From an uncultured Lachnospiraceae bacterium (GTDB taxonomy: Bacteria > Bacillota > Clostridia > Lachnospirales > Lachnospiraceae), in NCBI GenBank assembly GCA_902766175.1, contig CACXCJ010000052.1:1-33029 (forward strand): 33,029 nt of DNA, written 5' to 3'. The translations under genes were made by a program, and so were the position numbers. This document shows, one piece after another, positions 1 to 7,165 of this stretch. How positions within the stretch are numbered: position 1 is the first letter of the stretch; the number at the start of each line of letters is the position of its first letter. The notes beneath the pieces were generated by a model. It saw nothing but the letters and a program-made list of their open reading frames with translations. It had not been told where the DNA came from and ran no database searches.

Positions 1-339
1 CCCCGGCTGCATCGCGGCCACAGCGGCATCTGCCTCCGCTCCCGTCACGTGATAGTCAGAGATGAACTTCACCGGTTTCCCGAGCTTCTCTGCGAGGCTC
101 ACCGCCACCGGCGCCAGGGACTCGCCCTCGTTCGGCCCCTTCTTCACCTTTCCGAGGTGAGAGCAGAGAATCACCCTTGCGCCCTCACTCATGAGCTTTC
201 TGATGGTGGGCAGCGCCGCATTGATTCTCGTCTCATCCGTGATTTTCCCGTCCTTCAGCGGGACGTTGAAATCGCAGCGGACCAGCACCCTTCTTCCCTT
301 CAGGTTCTTCAGATCATCCACAGTCTTTTTGTTCAGCAT
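1..339 (-). CDS. pgk: Phosphoglycerate kinase, N-terminal part (cut by window edge)
   Basis: Reading the minus strand from the ATG at 337-339 gives a protein beginning [20 protein letters not shown], followed by [19 protein letters not shown]. This is the classic N-terminal substrate-binding stretch of phosphoglycerate kinase. About 113 residues are visible and the rest runs off the left edge. The enzyme makes ATP and 3-phosphoglycerate from 1,3-bisphosphoglycerate in the cytoplasm. A GGAG-containing ribosome binding site (AAGGAGA, about 345-352) lies just upstream. It follows gap in the same direction, the usual clostridial order, but a terminator hairpin and a separate promoter candidate lie between them. 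Family identity is certain from the motif. Only the missing C-terminal part limits the call. Confidence 0.95.
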   Translation of the reverse strand, partial: MLNKKTVDDLKNLKGRRVLVRCDFNVPLKDGKITDETRINAALPTIRKLMSEGARVILCSHLGKVKKGPNEGESLAPVAVSLAEKLGKPVKFISDYHVTGAEADAAVAAMQPG

Positions 340-480
340 CTGCAATCTCCTTTTCTCCGGGGCCGCCGGATTTTCTGACTGCCGGTTCCAAGAGCGCCCG
401 GATCGGCGCCCTGAAGCGCCGCGCGCGCACCTGAAGCCTTTTCACGTGCGGGCACCGCGCGGGCTGCGGCCTCCGCTCTC

Positions 481-489
481 ATTGTAGCA
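481..489 (-). promoter_or_regulatory. Candidate extended -10 promoter for pgk
   Basis: On the minus strand the segment reads TGCTACAAT, an extended -10 element (TGn + TACAAT, five of six to consensus) at about 481-489. No good -35 is seen at 17 bp, as is common for extended -10 promoters. It lies between the gap terminator and the pgk start and would give a leader of about 135 nt that is very GC-rich. Inferred from sequence match only. Confidence 0.4.
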
Positions 490-534
490 TGTTTTAACCG
501 CTTCTCCCGAAAACTTGTGAGGAAAGCCTCCGCA

Positions 535-573
535 TATAAAAGCGGGGACCCGGTCCAAAGGCCGGACCCCCGC
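535..573 (-). terminator. Rho-independent terminator downstream of gap
   Basis: The arms at 542-556 and 561-573 form a GC-rich hairpin (outer GCGGGG/CCCCGC, inner CCGG pairing, small imperfections). On the minus strand it is followed by TTTTATAT (535-541). It sits about 30 bp after the gap stop codon and before the pgk promoter candidate, so it probably ends or attenuates the gap transcript. Confidence 0.75.
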
Positions 574-602
574 GGAGTCTTTCCTGTCTGAAGCATTCTG
601 AA

Positions 603-1607
603 TTACTTGAGCTGAGCGAAGTACTTGATGGTGCGGACCATCTGGCTCGTGTAGGAGTTCTCGTTGTCGTACCAGGAGACGACCTGTACCAGCGTGTCGC
701 CGTTCTCCATCGGGAGAATCTTGGTCTGGGTCGCGTCGAAGATGGAGCCCGCCGTGCTGTTGATGATATCGGAGGAGACGATCTCATCGGTGTTGTACTC
801 GAAGGACTCGGTCTCTTCCTTCTTCATCTGCGCATTGACCTGCTCCACTGTGACGCTTCCGGTGACAACCGCGTCAAGGATGGTGGTGGAACCAGTCGCG
901 ACCGGAACACGCTGTGCCGCGCCGTTCAGCTTGCCGCTCAGCTCCGGGAGCACCAGGCCGATTGCCTTTGCCGCGCCGGAGGAAGCCGGGGTAATGTTCT
1001 GCGCTGCTGCTCTGGAGCGGCGGAGATTGCCCTTTCTCTGCGGTCCGTCGAGGATCATCTGGTCGCCGGTGTAGGCGTGGATCGTCGTCATGAAGCCGGA
1101 CTTGATCGGGGAGAGGTCGTTCAGGGCCTTTGCCATCGGTGCGAGGCAGTTCGTGGTGCAGGAAGCTGCGGAGATGATCTGATCCTCAGCGGTCAGTGTC
1201 TTGTGGTTCACGTTGTAGACGATGGTCTTCAGGTCATTGCCCGCCGGCGCGGAGATGACGACGTGCTTTGCGCCCGCGTTGATGTGCGCCATGGACTTCT
1301 CCTTCGAGGTGTAGAAGCCGGTGCACTCGAGAACGACATCGACATCCAGCTCCTTCCACGGAAGGTTCGCAGCGTCCTTCTCTGCGTAGATCGTGATCTT
1401 CTTTCCGTTTACGATGATGGAATTCTCACCGGCCTCAACGGTCCCGTTGAATCTGCCGTGCGTCGTATCATACTTTAAAAGATATGCAAGCATCTCCGGG
1501 CTGGTCAGATCATTGATTGCAACAATCTCATATCCATCCGCCACAAACATCTGGCGGAACGCAAGACGGCCGATGCGTCCGAATCCGTTAATCGCTACTC
1601 TTACCAT
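603..1607 (-). CDS. gap: Type I glyceraldehyde-3-phosphate dehydrogenase
   Basis: This 334-residue protein catalyses NAD-dependent oxidative phosphorylation of glyceraldehyde 3-phosphate in glycolysis. The N-terminal NAD-binding motif INGFGRIGR (6-14) and the active-site stretch [13 protein letters not shown], with catalytic Cys150, are intact. So is the C-terminal sequence SWYDNENSY. Length matches the family. The reading frame extends 14 codons further upstream, but the ATG at 1605-1607 is chosen because AGGAGG lies 6-8 bp before it and family members begin [15 protein letters not shown] promoter candidate lies 90-115 bp upstream and a terminator follows the stop. Nothing unusual is visible in the protein. 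Confidence 0.98.
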   Translation of the reverse strand: MVRVAINGFGRIGRLAFRQMFVADGYEIVAINDLTSPEMLAYLLKYDTTHGRFNGTVEAGENSIIVNGKKITIYAEKDAANLPWKELDVDVVLECTGFYTSKEKSMAHINAGAKHVVISAPAGNDLKTIVYNVNHKTLTAEDQIISAASCTTNCLAPMAKALNDLSPIKSGFMTTIHAYTGDQMILDGPQRKGNLRRSRAAAQNITPASSGAAKAIGLVLPELSGKLNGAAQRVPVATGSTTILDAVVTGSVTVEQVNAQMKKEETESFEYNTDEIVSSDIINSTAGSIFDATQTKILPMENGDTLVQVVSWYDNENSYTSQMVRTIKYFAQLK

Positions 1608-1695
1608 TGTTTTACCTCCTGCGTCACTCTCTCGCGACTTCTCCATCAAGTAGATATCCGCTCACTTTTCGTTAAATATTAATCAATCTTTTGAC

Positions 1696-1724
1696 ATTCT
1701 AATGGAGTACAGGAAAAAATGCAA
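1696..1724 (-). promoter_or_regulatory. Promoter candidate for gap
   Basis: Minus-strand -35 TTGCAT (1719-1724), a 17-bp spacer and -10 TAGAAT (1696-1701). Transcription would start near 1689, giving a leader of about 80 nt. The promoter begins only 7 bp after the stop codon of the upstream transporter gene, and no terminator was seen between them, so readthrough is possible. Confidence 0.6.
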
Positions 1725-1730
1725 GCCAAA

Positions 1731-3389
1731 TTATTCCGTCTCCTGGACGATATATTCCGCAATATTTTCCGCGTGATCGGAGATTCTTTCGAGATTATCG
1801 ATAATTTCAATAAAAATTATGCCGGCAGCGGGGTCACATTCTCCACGTGAGAGTCTTTCTATGTGCCGCTCCTTCTGATCGTCCCGCAGCATGTCGACGC
1901 GGTCCTCGTAGCGGCTCACATTCTTCGCGTGCGCGAGACTGTTCTCCGCGCGCGCATCGACCGCGTTTTTAAAGGCATTCAGCACGGCGTCCGTGATCTC
2001 CCGGAGATCCGACTGTCCTGTCGCGGAGAGGCGCAGGTTTCGCTTTATGAGGAGCTGCACCTGCTCCGTGATGTTCTCCGCGTGATCGCCGGTCCGCTCG
2101 ATATCCGTCAGGGAGTTGAAGAGATCCGCGACGAGAAGCTTCTGGGATTCACTCAGGGGAAGCGTGTTCGCGCGGATCAGGTAGTCCGTGAGCTCCTTGT
2201 TCATGCGGTTGATGCGGTCCTCCACCACAAAGACCTGCTCAATCTCCTTCTCGTCCCTGCTGAAGCAGACCGAACAGGCGCGCTGCACATTTTCGAGCGC
2301 CATGCGGCCCATCGTGACCACCTCGTTCCTGAGCGCCTCCACCGCGACGGAGGGCTGCTCAAAGATACGCGGATCCAGATGGGTGATGGTCTCCTCCTGC
2401 TTCTGCTGCCTCTCCTCCTTTCCGGGAATGACGATCCCGGAGAGCGTGACGAGCTTGTCCGCGAACGGATAGAGGATCACCGTCATTGTGATGTTGAAGC
2501 CCGTGTGGAACAGGGAAATTTCGACCGGGGTGATGTAGTGATGCGCGATATCCGGAAGCAGCGTGAACACGACGAATCCGCCTATGCCGAAGAGAATCGC
2601 ACCGATCACATTGAAGGAGAGATTCATGACTGCGGCGCGCCTTGCGTTCCGGTTTCCGCCGATCGCAGAGAGCAGGGCGGTCACGCAGGAACCGATATTT
2701 TCCCCGAGGGTGATGAAGACAGCGGCATTCGTCGTGACGAGGCCGTTTACGGCGAGTGTCTGCAGAATACCGACCGAGACCGAGGAGCTCTGAAGGAGCG
2801 CCGTGATCACGGCGCCTGCGAGGACGCCGAGAAGCGGGTTCCGCCCGAGCGTCGTGAAGACCGTGGGGAAGATGGGGGCGTCCGTGTAGAGCGAGATGGC
2901 CTCCGACATGAACTTAAGGCCCTGGAACAGAAGGCCGATGCCGAGAATGATTTCGGCGGTGGTCTTCTTCTTCTGAGATTTCGCGAACATGATGATGACC
3001 GCGCCGATTGCGATGAGAAGCGGCGCGTAGAACTCCGGATTCAGCATCTTCATCGAGTCGCCGATCTGCGAGAGCGAGACGATCCAGGCCGTGATCGTCG
3101 TGCCGATGTTCGCGCCCATGATGACACCGACCGCCTGAGAGAGCGTCATGAGGCCGGCGCTGACAAAGCCGACCACCATGACCGTGGTCGCACCGGAGCT
3201 CTGAATGATCGCTGTGATCAGCGCGCCGATGAGAACCCCGACCGCGCGGTTTCCCGTGAGCATCCCGAGAATGTTCTTCATCCGGTTCCCCGCCGACTTC
3301 TGCATGCCGTCCGCCATGACGTTCATGCCGTAGAGGAACATTCCCAGGCCACCGGCAAATATAAACCAGTTCGATATGGTATCCTGCAT
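1731..3389 (-). CDS. Na+/phosphate symporter with C-terminal PhoU-like domain
   Basis: The 552-residue product belongs to the Na/Pi cotransporter (NptA/YjbB-like, PF02690) family of inner-membrane phosphate transporters. Roughly residues 1-310 are hydrophobic and carry the inverted-repeat signature: QSSGATTVMVVGFVSAG with GANIGTT in the first half, and QSSSVSVGILQTLAVNG with GENIGS in the second. Residues from about 345 to the end are soluble, helical and PhoU-like, with two DIERTGDHAENI / NLERISDHAENI motifs typical of PhoU metal-binding helices. The ATG at 3387-3389 is preceded by AGGAGA. Family knowledge suggests Pi uptake or export coupled to Na+, with the PhoU part sensing or limiting transport. 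The long leader with tandem repeats upstream is unusual and annotated separately. Confidence 0.93.
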   Translation of the reverse strand: MQDTISNWFIFAGGLGMFLYGMNVMADGMQKSAGNRMKNILGMLTGNRAVGVLIGALITAIIQSSGATTVMVVGFVSAGLMTLSQAVGVIMGANIGTTITAWIVSLSQIGDSMKMLNPEFYAPLLIAIGAVIIMFAKSQKKKTTAEIILGIGLLFQGLKFMSEAISLYTDAPIFPTVFTTLGRNPLLGVLAGAVITALLQSSSVSVGILQTLAVNGLVTTNAAVFITLGENIGSCVTALLSAIGGNRNARRAAVMNLSFNVIGAILFGIGGFVVFTLLPDIAHHYITPVEISLFHTGFNITMTVILYPFADKLVTLSGIVIPGKEERQQKQEETITHLDPRIFEQPSVAVEALRNEVVTMGRMALENVQRACSVCFSRDEKEIEQVFVVEDRINRMNKELTDYLIRANTLPLSESQKLLVADLFNSLTDIERTGDHAENITEQVQLLIKRNLRLSATGQSDLREITDAVLNAFKNAVDARAENSLAHAKNVSRYEDRVDMLRDDQKERHIERLSRGECDPAAGIIFIEIIDNLERISDHAENIAEYIVQETE

Positions 3390-3434
3390 TTTTCTCCTGT
3401 CCGCCCGCCGGCGGATTCAAACCAGCCGCCGACT

Positions 3435-3447
3435 GTGGAAGTTCCAC
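3435..3447. repeat. 13-bp palindrome in the symporter leader
   Basis: GTGGAA-G-TTCCAC is a perfect odd palindrome. A second TTCCACA copy at 3453-3459 can pair alternatively with TGTGGAA at 3434-3440. It lies between the tandem repeat array and the ribosome binding site of the Na+/Pi symporter gene, so it may form a small hairpin or an operator. Confidence 0.5.
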
Positions 3448-3466
3448 CGCATTTCCACACGGGCTC

Positions 3467-3570
3467 TGCGTACATGCTTTGCGTACACGCTCTGCGTTCA
3501 TGCTCTGCGTACTTACTCTGCGCACTTGCTTTGCGTACACGCTCTGCGTATCTGCTCCGGGCACACGCTT
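3467..3570. repeat. Tandem array of eight 13-bp units
   Basis: Eight consecutive 13-bp units with plus-strand consensus TGCGTACACGCTC run from 3467 to 3570. Examples start at 3467, 3480, 3493, 3506, 3519, 3532, 3545 and 3558, and the last is the most diverged. Each full unit contains GCGT-NN-ACGC-like dyad symmetry. The array lies inside the predicted 5' leader of the Na+/Pi symporter transcript, between its promoter and its start codon. A 13-bp unit cannot keep one reading frame, and no credible protein uses it. Confidence 0.9.
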
Positions 3571-3614
3571 TAAACAGTTTTTCGCTTCTTTTTACCTGCT
3601 CTTTACATATGTGC

Positions 3615-3643
3615 AGTATAACATTCCATCGCGGACAGACCAA
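3615..3643 (-). promoter_or_regulatory. Promoter candidate for the Na+/Pi symporter gene
   Basis: Minus-strand -35 TTGGTC (3638-3643), 17-bp spacer, -10 TATACT (3615-3620). It predicts a start near 3608 and a leader of about 220 nt that includes the 13-bp repeat array and the GTGGAA palindrome. Confidence 0.6.
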
Positions 3644-3660
3644 CAGAAATTTTTGAGGAC

Positions 3661-4052
3661 CGCTGCCGAAAAACGCTCCCTCTCATTTATCTCTCTACTT
3701 TTGATTAAACAGGCAAACGAAAGTTAGATACATAATCCATCTCTTTTTTCCTCTGATACGATACACTGAACCAGAGTTCATTTATCTGCTCCGATCCGGT
3801 TTTCCTTCCCCATGCCCTCTCCCGGCCTCCCGCTGTTTCGCGGGCTCCTTTACTTTCAGCCCTGCCGCAGCTAAAATCAGATTCAGAGAAGAAAATATAA
3901 GAGAACGGGAGATCTCCCGAAGACGCCTGAGGACCGAAACCGCCTGAGGAACGCAGCCGAGGGAGAGGGACGAGGAAACAGACCGGTTCCCTTTTACTGG
4001 CGATTCTGTGCCGCCCGGAAAACGGATGCCCGTCTCAAAGAAAGGAACAGCG
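3661..4052 (+). other. Gene-free stretch and presumed 5' leader of the PHP gene
   Basis: About 390 bp with no convincing coding frame. It holds a perfect 14-bp palindrome, CGGGAGATCTCCCG (3906-3919), just after an A-rich tract. Next come two near-identical segments, CGCCTGAGGAC (3924-3934) and CGCCTGAGGAAC (3941-3952), and then a purine-rich stretch to 3980. This could be a structured leader RNA, but I could not match it to a T-box, lysine, SAM, TPP, ydaO or c-di-GMP consensus. No strong promoter was found; TTGATT near 3702 lacks a good -10. Confidence 0.35.
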
Positions 4053-4892
4053 ATGCTCTGCGACTGCCACGTACACACCAACTTTTCCACCGACAGCGAA
4101 ACCGATCCCGAGCAGCAGCTCGCGCGCGCGGCGGCTCTCCGCATGCCGGAGCTCTGCATCACGGACCACGAGGATTATGACGCGGTCTCCGTCGGGGACG
4201 GGGAGCGCCTCACCTTCCTGCTTGACTTTGATTCCTACCTCAATTTCATGGAGGATCTCAGGAGAAAATGGGCGGACCGGATCCGCCTGAACCTGGGCGT
4301 GGAATTCGGCCTTCAGATGCGCATCCGGGACTTTGCGGAAGAATTCCGTGAAAAATACTGGGACCGCTTCGATTACGTGATCGGTTCAAGCCACTTCATC
4401 GACGGGCTGGACGTCTACTACCCGGCGTATTTTCTCCTGAATCCGGACCCGGACCGGAGAGCCGCGGAGCGGGAGCGCTACCGCCATTACTTTGAGAAGA
4501 CGCTGGAGCGCGTGCGCTCCTTCGACTGCTTCGACGCACTCGGGCATCTCGACTTCGTGATCCGCTACGGCCCCTTCAAGAACAGATACTATGACCTGAA
4601 AACCTACGGGGACCTGATCGACCCGATCCTTCTGGAGCTGATCCGGAAGGACAAGGCGCTGGAGGTCAACACCGGCGGATACAAGTACGGCATGGGAGAG
4701 CCGAATCCCGGATGGGACATCATCCGGCGCTACCGCGCGCTCGGAGGGAGCCTCATCACCATCGGGAGCGACGCGCATGTCCCGGGGTATGTCGGATACG
4801 AGTTTGAAAAAACCGCATCCCTCCTGAAGGAATGCGGTTTCCATGAGTATGCGGTTTATCACCGTCACGAGCCGGTCCTGATGCCGCTCTGA
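4053..4892 (+). CDS. PHP-domain phosphatase, histidinol-phosphatase (HisK-like) family
   Basis: The 279-residue product is a PHP-family metallohydrolase. Metal-ligand motifs appear in the right order: CDCHVHTNFSTDS at the N terminus, ITDHED, VEFG, GSSHF, LGHLDFVIRYG, and GSDAHVPGYVGYEF near the C terminus. The family is typified by histidinol-phosphate phosphatase of Gram-positives (HisJ/HisK). There are no other his genes nearby, so another phosphoester substrate is possible. The ATG at 4053 is chosen over an in-frame ATG 45 bp upstream because AAAGGAA sits just before it and the family starts directly at this motif. It is one of three plus-strand genes in the window. Its 3' end overlaps the convergent NUDIX gene by 28 bp. 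Confidence 0.87.
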   Translation: MLCDCHVHTNFSTDSETDPEQQLARAAALRMPELCITDHEDYDAVSVGDGERLTFLLDFDSYLNFMEDLRRKWADRIRLNLGVEFGLQMRIRDFAEEFREKYWDRFDYVIGSSHFIDGLDVYYPAYFLLNPDPDRRAAERERYRHYFEKTLERVRSFDCFDALGHLDFVIRYGPFKNRYYDLKTYGDLIDPILLELIRKDKALEVNTGGYKYGMGEPNPGWDIIRRYRALGGSLITIGSDAHVPGYVGYEFEKTASLLKECGFHEYAVYHRHEPVLMPL

Positions 4893-5380
4893 TCTGCGGC
4901 GGACGCAGCATCTATTTTACTTCCGTTTAATACGGCTTCTGTGAGTTCATCTCCCACATAAACCAGCTTCAGGGAGAAGAACGGCATGTCCGTGAGCAGA
5001 TAGCGGAGAAAGATGCGGTCGCCCGCCCAGAGATTCAGCCCCATGACATCCTCGACCGGAATCCACTCCGCGACGCCCTCGTCGCAGTCCCGCTCCTCGC
5101 CCGTGAAGTCGTCCGAGGTAAAGAGGTGCATGAACTCCGTTCCGCGCGGGCTCTTGTCAGACACGAAGGTGATGATGCCGCGGTATTTCCATGTGCGGAG
5201 TGTGAACCCGGTCTCCTCCTTCACTTCCCGGCAGAGACAGTCCTCCGGGCTCTCTCCCTCCTCGAACTTGCCGCCGATTCCGACCCACTTTCCCTCGTTG
5301 AGGTCCGCCTTCTTCTTCACGCGGTGAAGCATCAGGTACTTTCTGTTCCGCTCAAGATAGCAGAGTGTTGTGCTGAACAT
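4865..5380 (-). CDS. NUDIX hydrolase, 8-oxo-dGTP diphosphatase (MutT) type
   Basis: The 171-residue protein has a complete NUDIX box, GGKFEEGESPEDCLCREVKEETGF (G-x5-E-x7-REVxEExG), near residues 37-60. The preceding GKWVGIGG is typical of MutT-type enzymes that hydrolyse oxidised nucleoside triphosphates. The C-terminal part (LWAGDRIFLRYLLTDMPFFSLKLVYVGDEL) matches the NTP-pyrophosphohydrolase form common in clostridia. The frame is open upstream, but the ATG at 5378-5380 has GGAGGAGAG directly before it. It starts inside the end of the YbaK gene (29-bp overlap), indicating translational coupling, and it ends 28 bp into the convergent PHP gene. Substrate is inferred from the family only. Confidence 0.88.
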   Translation of the reverse strand: MFSTTLCYLERNRKYLMLHRVKKKADLNEGKWVGIGGKFEEGESPEDCLCREVKEETGFTLRTWKYRGIITFVSDKSPRGTEFMHLFTSDDFTGEERDCDEGVAEWIPVEDVMGLNLWAGDRIFLRYLLTDMPFFSLKLVYVGDELTEAVLNGSKIDAASAADQSGIRTGS

Positions 5381-5855
5381 CTCTCTCCTCCGGCTCCCTG
5401 CAGACATCCACCCACGCGGCAAAGCCGGAGCACTTCTCAAGCTCCGGAATCGAGAGCCGCACCGCGCTGTGATCATCTCCCACGGCAGGGTAGACCGTCT
5501 CATAGCGTCTCAGGCTCTCATCGAGATACACCTTCACGCCGGGATTCACCCCGAACGGGCACACGCCGCCCGGAGCGTGGCCGATGAGAGGCTCCACCTC
5601 CTCGCGCCGGATCATCCGGGCTTTCGTGTGGAAGGTCTCCTTGTATTTATGGTTGTCGATTTTCGCCGTTCCCTCCGCGAGAATCAGGATCGGCTGTCCG
5701 TCTGCGATCAGGGACAGCGTCTTCGCAATCATTCCCGGAAGAACGCCCAGCGCCTCGGCGGCCAGTTCCACCGTCGCACTGGATTCCCCGGTCACAATGA
5801 CTCTGTCTCCGAACCCCTTTTTCTCGAGATCCGCCTTCGCCCTTGCAAATGACAT
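5352..5855 (-). CDS. YbaK/EbsC-family aminoacyl-tRNA deacylase
   Basis: This 167-residue product matches the YbaK/ProX editing-domain family. It begins MSFARAKADLEKKG. It carries the AKTLSLIADGQPILILAEGTAKIDNHKYK block with the conserved lysine. It also has GHAPGGVCPFGVNPGVKVYLDESL, the hallmark loop of the family. Such proteins hydrolyse mischarged tRNAs, such as Ala- or Cys-tRNA(Pro), in trans. It sits between the SDR gene (23 bp upstream) and the overlapping NUDIX gene in one minus-strand operon. The upstream ribosome binding site is weak (GGGGGA or AAGG), so expression may rely on coupling to the SDR gene. Exact tRNA specificity cannot be told from sequence. Confidence 0.9.
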   Translation of the reverse strand: MSFARAKADLEKKGFGDRVIVTGESSATVELAAEALGVLPGMIAKTLSLIADGQPILILAEGTAKIDNHKYKETFHTKARMIRREEVEPLIGHAPGGVCPFGVNPGVKVYLDESLRRYETVYPAVGDDHSAVRLSIPELEKCSGFAAWVDVCREPEERDVQHNTLLS

Positions 5856-5878
5856 GGCCTTGAAAATCCCCCGGCACC

Positions 5879-6652
5879 TTACATCATCGCCCAGCCGTGC
5901 GTGAGGCGGATCGTCTGCCCGGTCAGGGCACCCTGGTCCTTCGCGAGAAAGGCAAGTGTGTTGGCGACATCCTCCACGGTTGTGAAAACGCCGTCCACGG
6001 TGTCACGCAGCATGATATTCCTCACCACTTCCTCCTCGCTGATCCCGAGGGATGCCGCCTGCTCCGGGATCTGCTTCTCGACGAGCGGGGTCTTGATGAA
6101 GCTCGGGCAGATCGTGTACGTGTAGATCTTGTAGTCCGCGCCCTCCCGCGCGATCGACTTCGCGAGACCCGCGACGCCGTGCTTCACGAAATTGTACGGC
6201 TCCTTTAATTTCGAGCCCACAAAGCTCTGGACAGAACCCGTGAAGACGATGCGGCCGCCCTCCCCGGACGCCTTCATGCGCCGGTACGCCGCGCGGGACA
6301 CGAGAAACGCGCCGTCTGCGTGCACGGACATCATCTTCTTCCAGTCCTCGAACGGATAGTCCTCGAACGGATGCACAATCTGGATGCCCGCATTTGACAT
6401 GGCGAGATCGCAGGAGCCGTAGGTCTCCGTCATCCTGTCAAATCCGGCCTCGACCTCCTCCTCGCTTCCGACATTCATCCGGACCGCAATCGCGGAGCCT
6501 CCCTCGCCCTGAATCTGCTCTGCGACCTTCTGCGCCGCCTCGAGATTCAAGTCAGCGACCACGGTTCCATACCCTTCGCGCGCCATGCGGAGCGCGCACG
6601 CCCTGCCGATGCCGGAGCCGGCTCCGGTAATCAGTGCGGATTTCATCTTCAT
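5879..6652 (-). CDS. Short-chain dehydrogenase/reductase, 3-hydroxybutyrate dehydrogenase-like
   Basis: The 257-residue protein is a classical SDR. It has a TGAGSGIG cofactor motif at about residues 9-16, and the NAG motif in SNAGIQ. The catalytic set is a serine in TGSVQSF plus Tyr and Lys in the YNFVK motif. The acidic residue in VVADLN after the second strand favours NAD(H). The C-terminal half (ICPSFIKTPLVEKQIPEQAASLGISEEEV, TVEDVANTLAFLAKD, LTGQT) resembles D-3-hydroxybutyrate dehydrogenases, so that is the likeliest reaction, though the substrate is inferred. It starts with a strong AAGGAGG site and is the first gene of an SDR-YbaK-NUDIX operon. No clear promoter was found upstream. Confidence 0.88.
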   Translation of the reverse strand: MKMKSALITGAGSGIGRACALRMAREGYGTVVADLNLEAAQKVAEQIQGEGGSAIAVRMNVGSEEEVEAGFDRMTETYGSCDLAMSNAGIQIVHPFEDYPFEDWKKMMSVHADGAFLVSRAAYRRMKASGEGGRIVFTGSVQSFVGSKLKEPYNFVKHGVAGLAKSIAREGADYKIYTYTICPSFIKTPLVEKQIPEQAASLGISEEEVVRNIMLRDTVDGVFTTVEDVANTLAFLAKDQGALTGQTIRLTHGWAMM

Positions 6653-6835
6653 GCTGGCCTCCTCCTTAATTTAAAAAAGATACTCTGCAGCTGTTCAGGG
6701 CCTTTCCCCGGACAAGCACAGCCTGTTCAGGAACGGCTCCGAAGCATTGTGAAAATCTCCGTATGCATCATAGCGCAGCGGCGCGCGGAATACCAGACCG
6801 CTTTGAGCGTTCCTATGAGTGAGATCCTCCTCCCA

Positions 6836-6885
6836 GCATTTGCAGGCTGCAGCTGACTCTGCATTTGCAGGCCGCAGCGGTCTCT
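6836..6885. repeat. Two tandem 25-bp direct repeats
   Basis: Units at 6836-6860 and 6861-6885 share GCATTTGCAGGC, then differ at a few positions. A third copy starts at 6886 (GCATA) but breaks off. The repeats lie in the 291-bp gene-free stretch between the SDR gene and tRNA-Ser. No coding sequence was recognised there. Confidence 0.8.
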
Positions 6886-6904
6886 GCATACACATACAGC
6901 AGAA

Positions 6905-6933
6905 GGGACCGGCATCGATCAGATGCCGGCCCC
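6905..6933 (-). terminator. Hairpin downstream of tRNA-Ser, probable terminator
   Basis: Arms 6905-6916 and 6922-6933 (GGGACCGGCATC / GATGCCGGCCCC) pair over 12 positions with one mismatch and a 5-nt loop. On the minus strand the hairpin follows the tRNA-Ser 3' end by about 10 nt but has only a weak T tract (TTCTG). On the plus strand it is followed by TTTT. It may work in both directions. Confidence 0.55.
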
Positions 6934-6943
6934 TTTTAAAAAG

Positions 6944-7031
6944 CGGAGGACATGGGATTCGAACCCACGCACCGGTCACCCGGCCTAACGCATTTCGAGT
7001 GCGCCCCCTTGAACCGCTTGGGTAATCCTCC
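6944..7031 (-). tRNA. tRNA-Ser (anticodon CGA)
   Basis: The minus strand folds as a type II tRNA. Acceptor GGAGGAT pairs with GTCCTCC, the discriminator is G, and the anticodon arm GCGCACTCGAAATGCG gives a CTCGAAA loop and CGA anticodon. A long variable arm and the TTCGAAT T-loop follow. The length is 88 nt, as expected for serine tRNAs, and CCA is not encoded. A good promoter lies 27 bp upstream. Confidence 0.95.
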
Positions 7032-7057
7032 TTTTGAAACGTATATTCCGAGTTCAC

Positions 7058-7086
7058 AGTATAACAGAACCTCCCCGCTTTGTCAC
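7058..7086 (-). promoter_or_regulatory. Promoter of tRNA-Ser
   Basis: Minus-strand -35 GTGACA (7081-7086, five of six), 17-bp spacer, -10 TATACT (7058-7063, five of six). Predicted start is near 7051, about 20 nt before the mature tRNA 5' end. Confidence 0.8.
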
Positions 7087-7138
7087 GGGAAATTTTACTG
7101 TGCGCGGATGCGATTTGTGTGCGGCCTGCGCTACCCGG

Positions 7139-7165
7139 ACCGAGGGCTCTCCGGGAGCCCTCAGT
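7139..7165 (-). terminator. Strong hairpin at the end of the ligA operon
   Basis: ACCGAGGGCTC (7139-7149) pairs with GAGCCCTCAGT (7155-7165) around a 5-nt loop, and the hairpin overlaps the stop codon of the SH3 lipoprotein gene. There is no U tract after it on the minus strand, so it may be an mRNA end-protecting hairpin rather than an intrinsic terminator. Confidence 0.4.

Noticed and set aside
3467..3570. CRISPR array
   Set aside because: The units are contiguous 13-mers without unique spacers, and no cas genes are nearby.
1863..3656. Plus-strand open frame of 597 codons opposite the Na+/Pi symporter
   Set aside because: Same shadow effect in GC-rich DNA; the end of the frame simply translates the 13-bp repeats (LRTRSAYLL-like strings).
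3890..4052. T-box, lysine or other known riboswitch before the PHP gene
   Set aside because: No TGGNACCGCG T-box core and no match to riboswitch cores I could recall; kept only as an unassigned leader.
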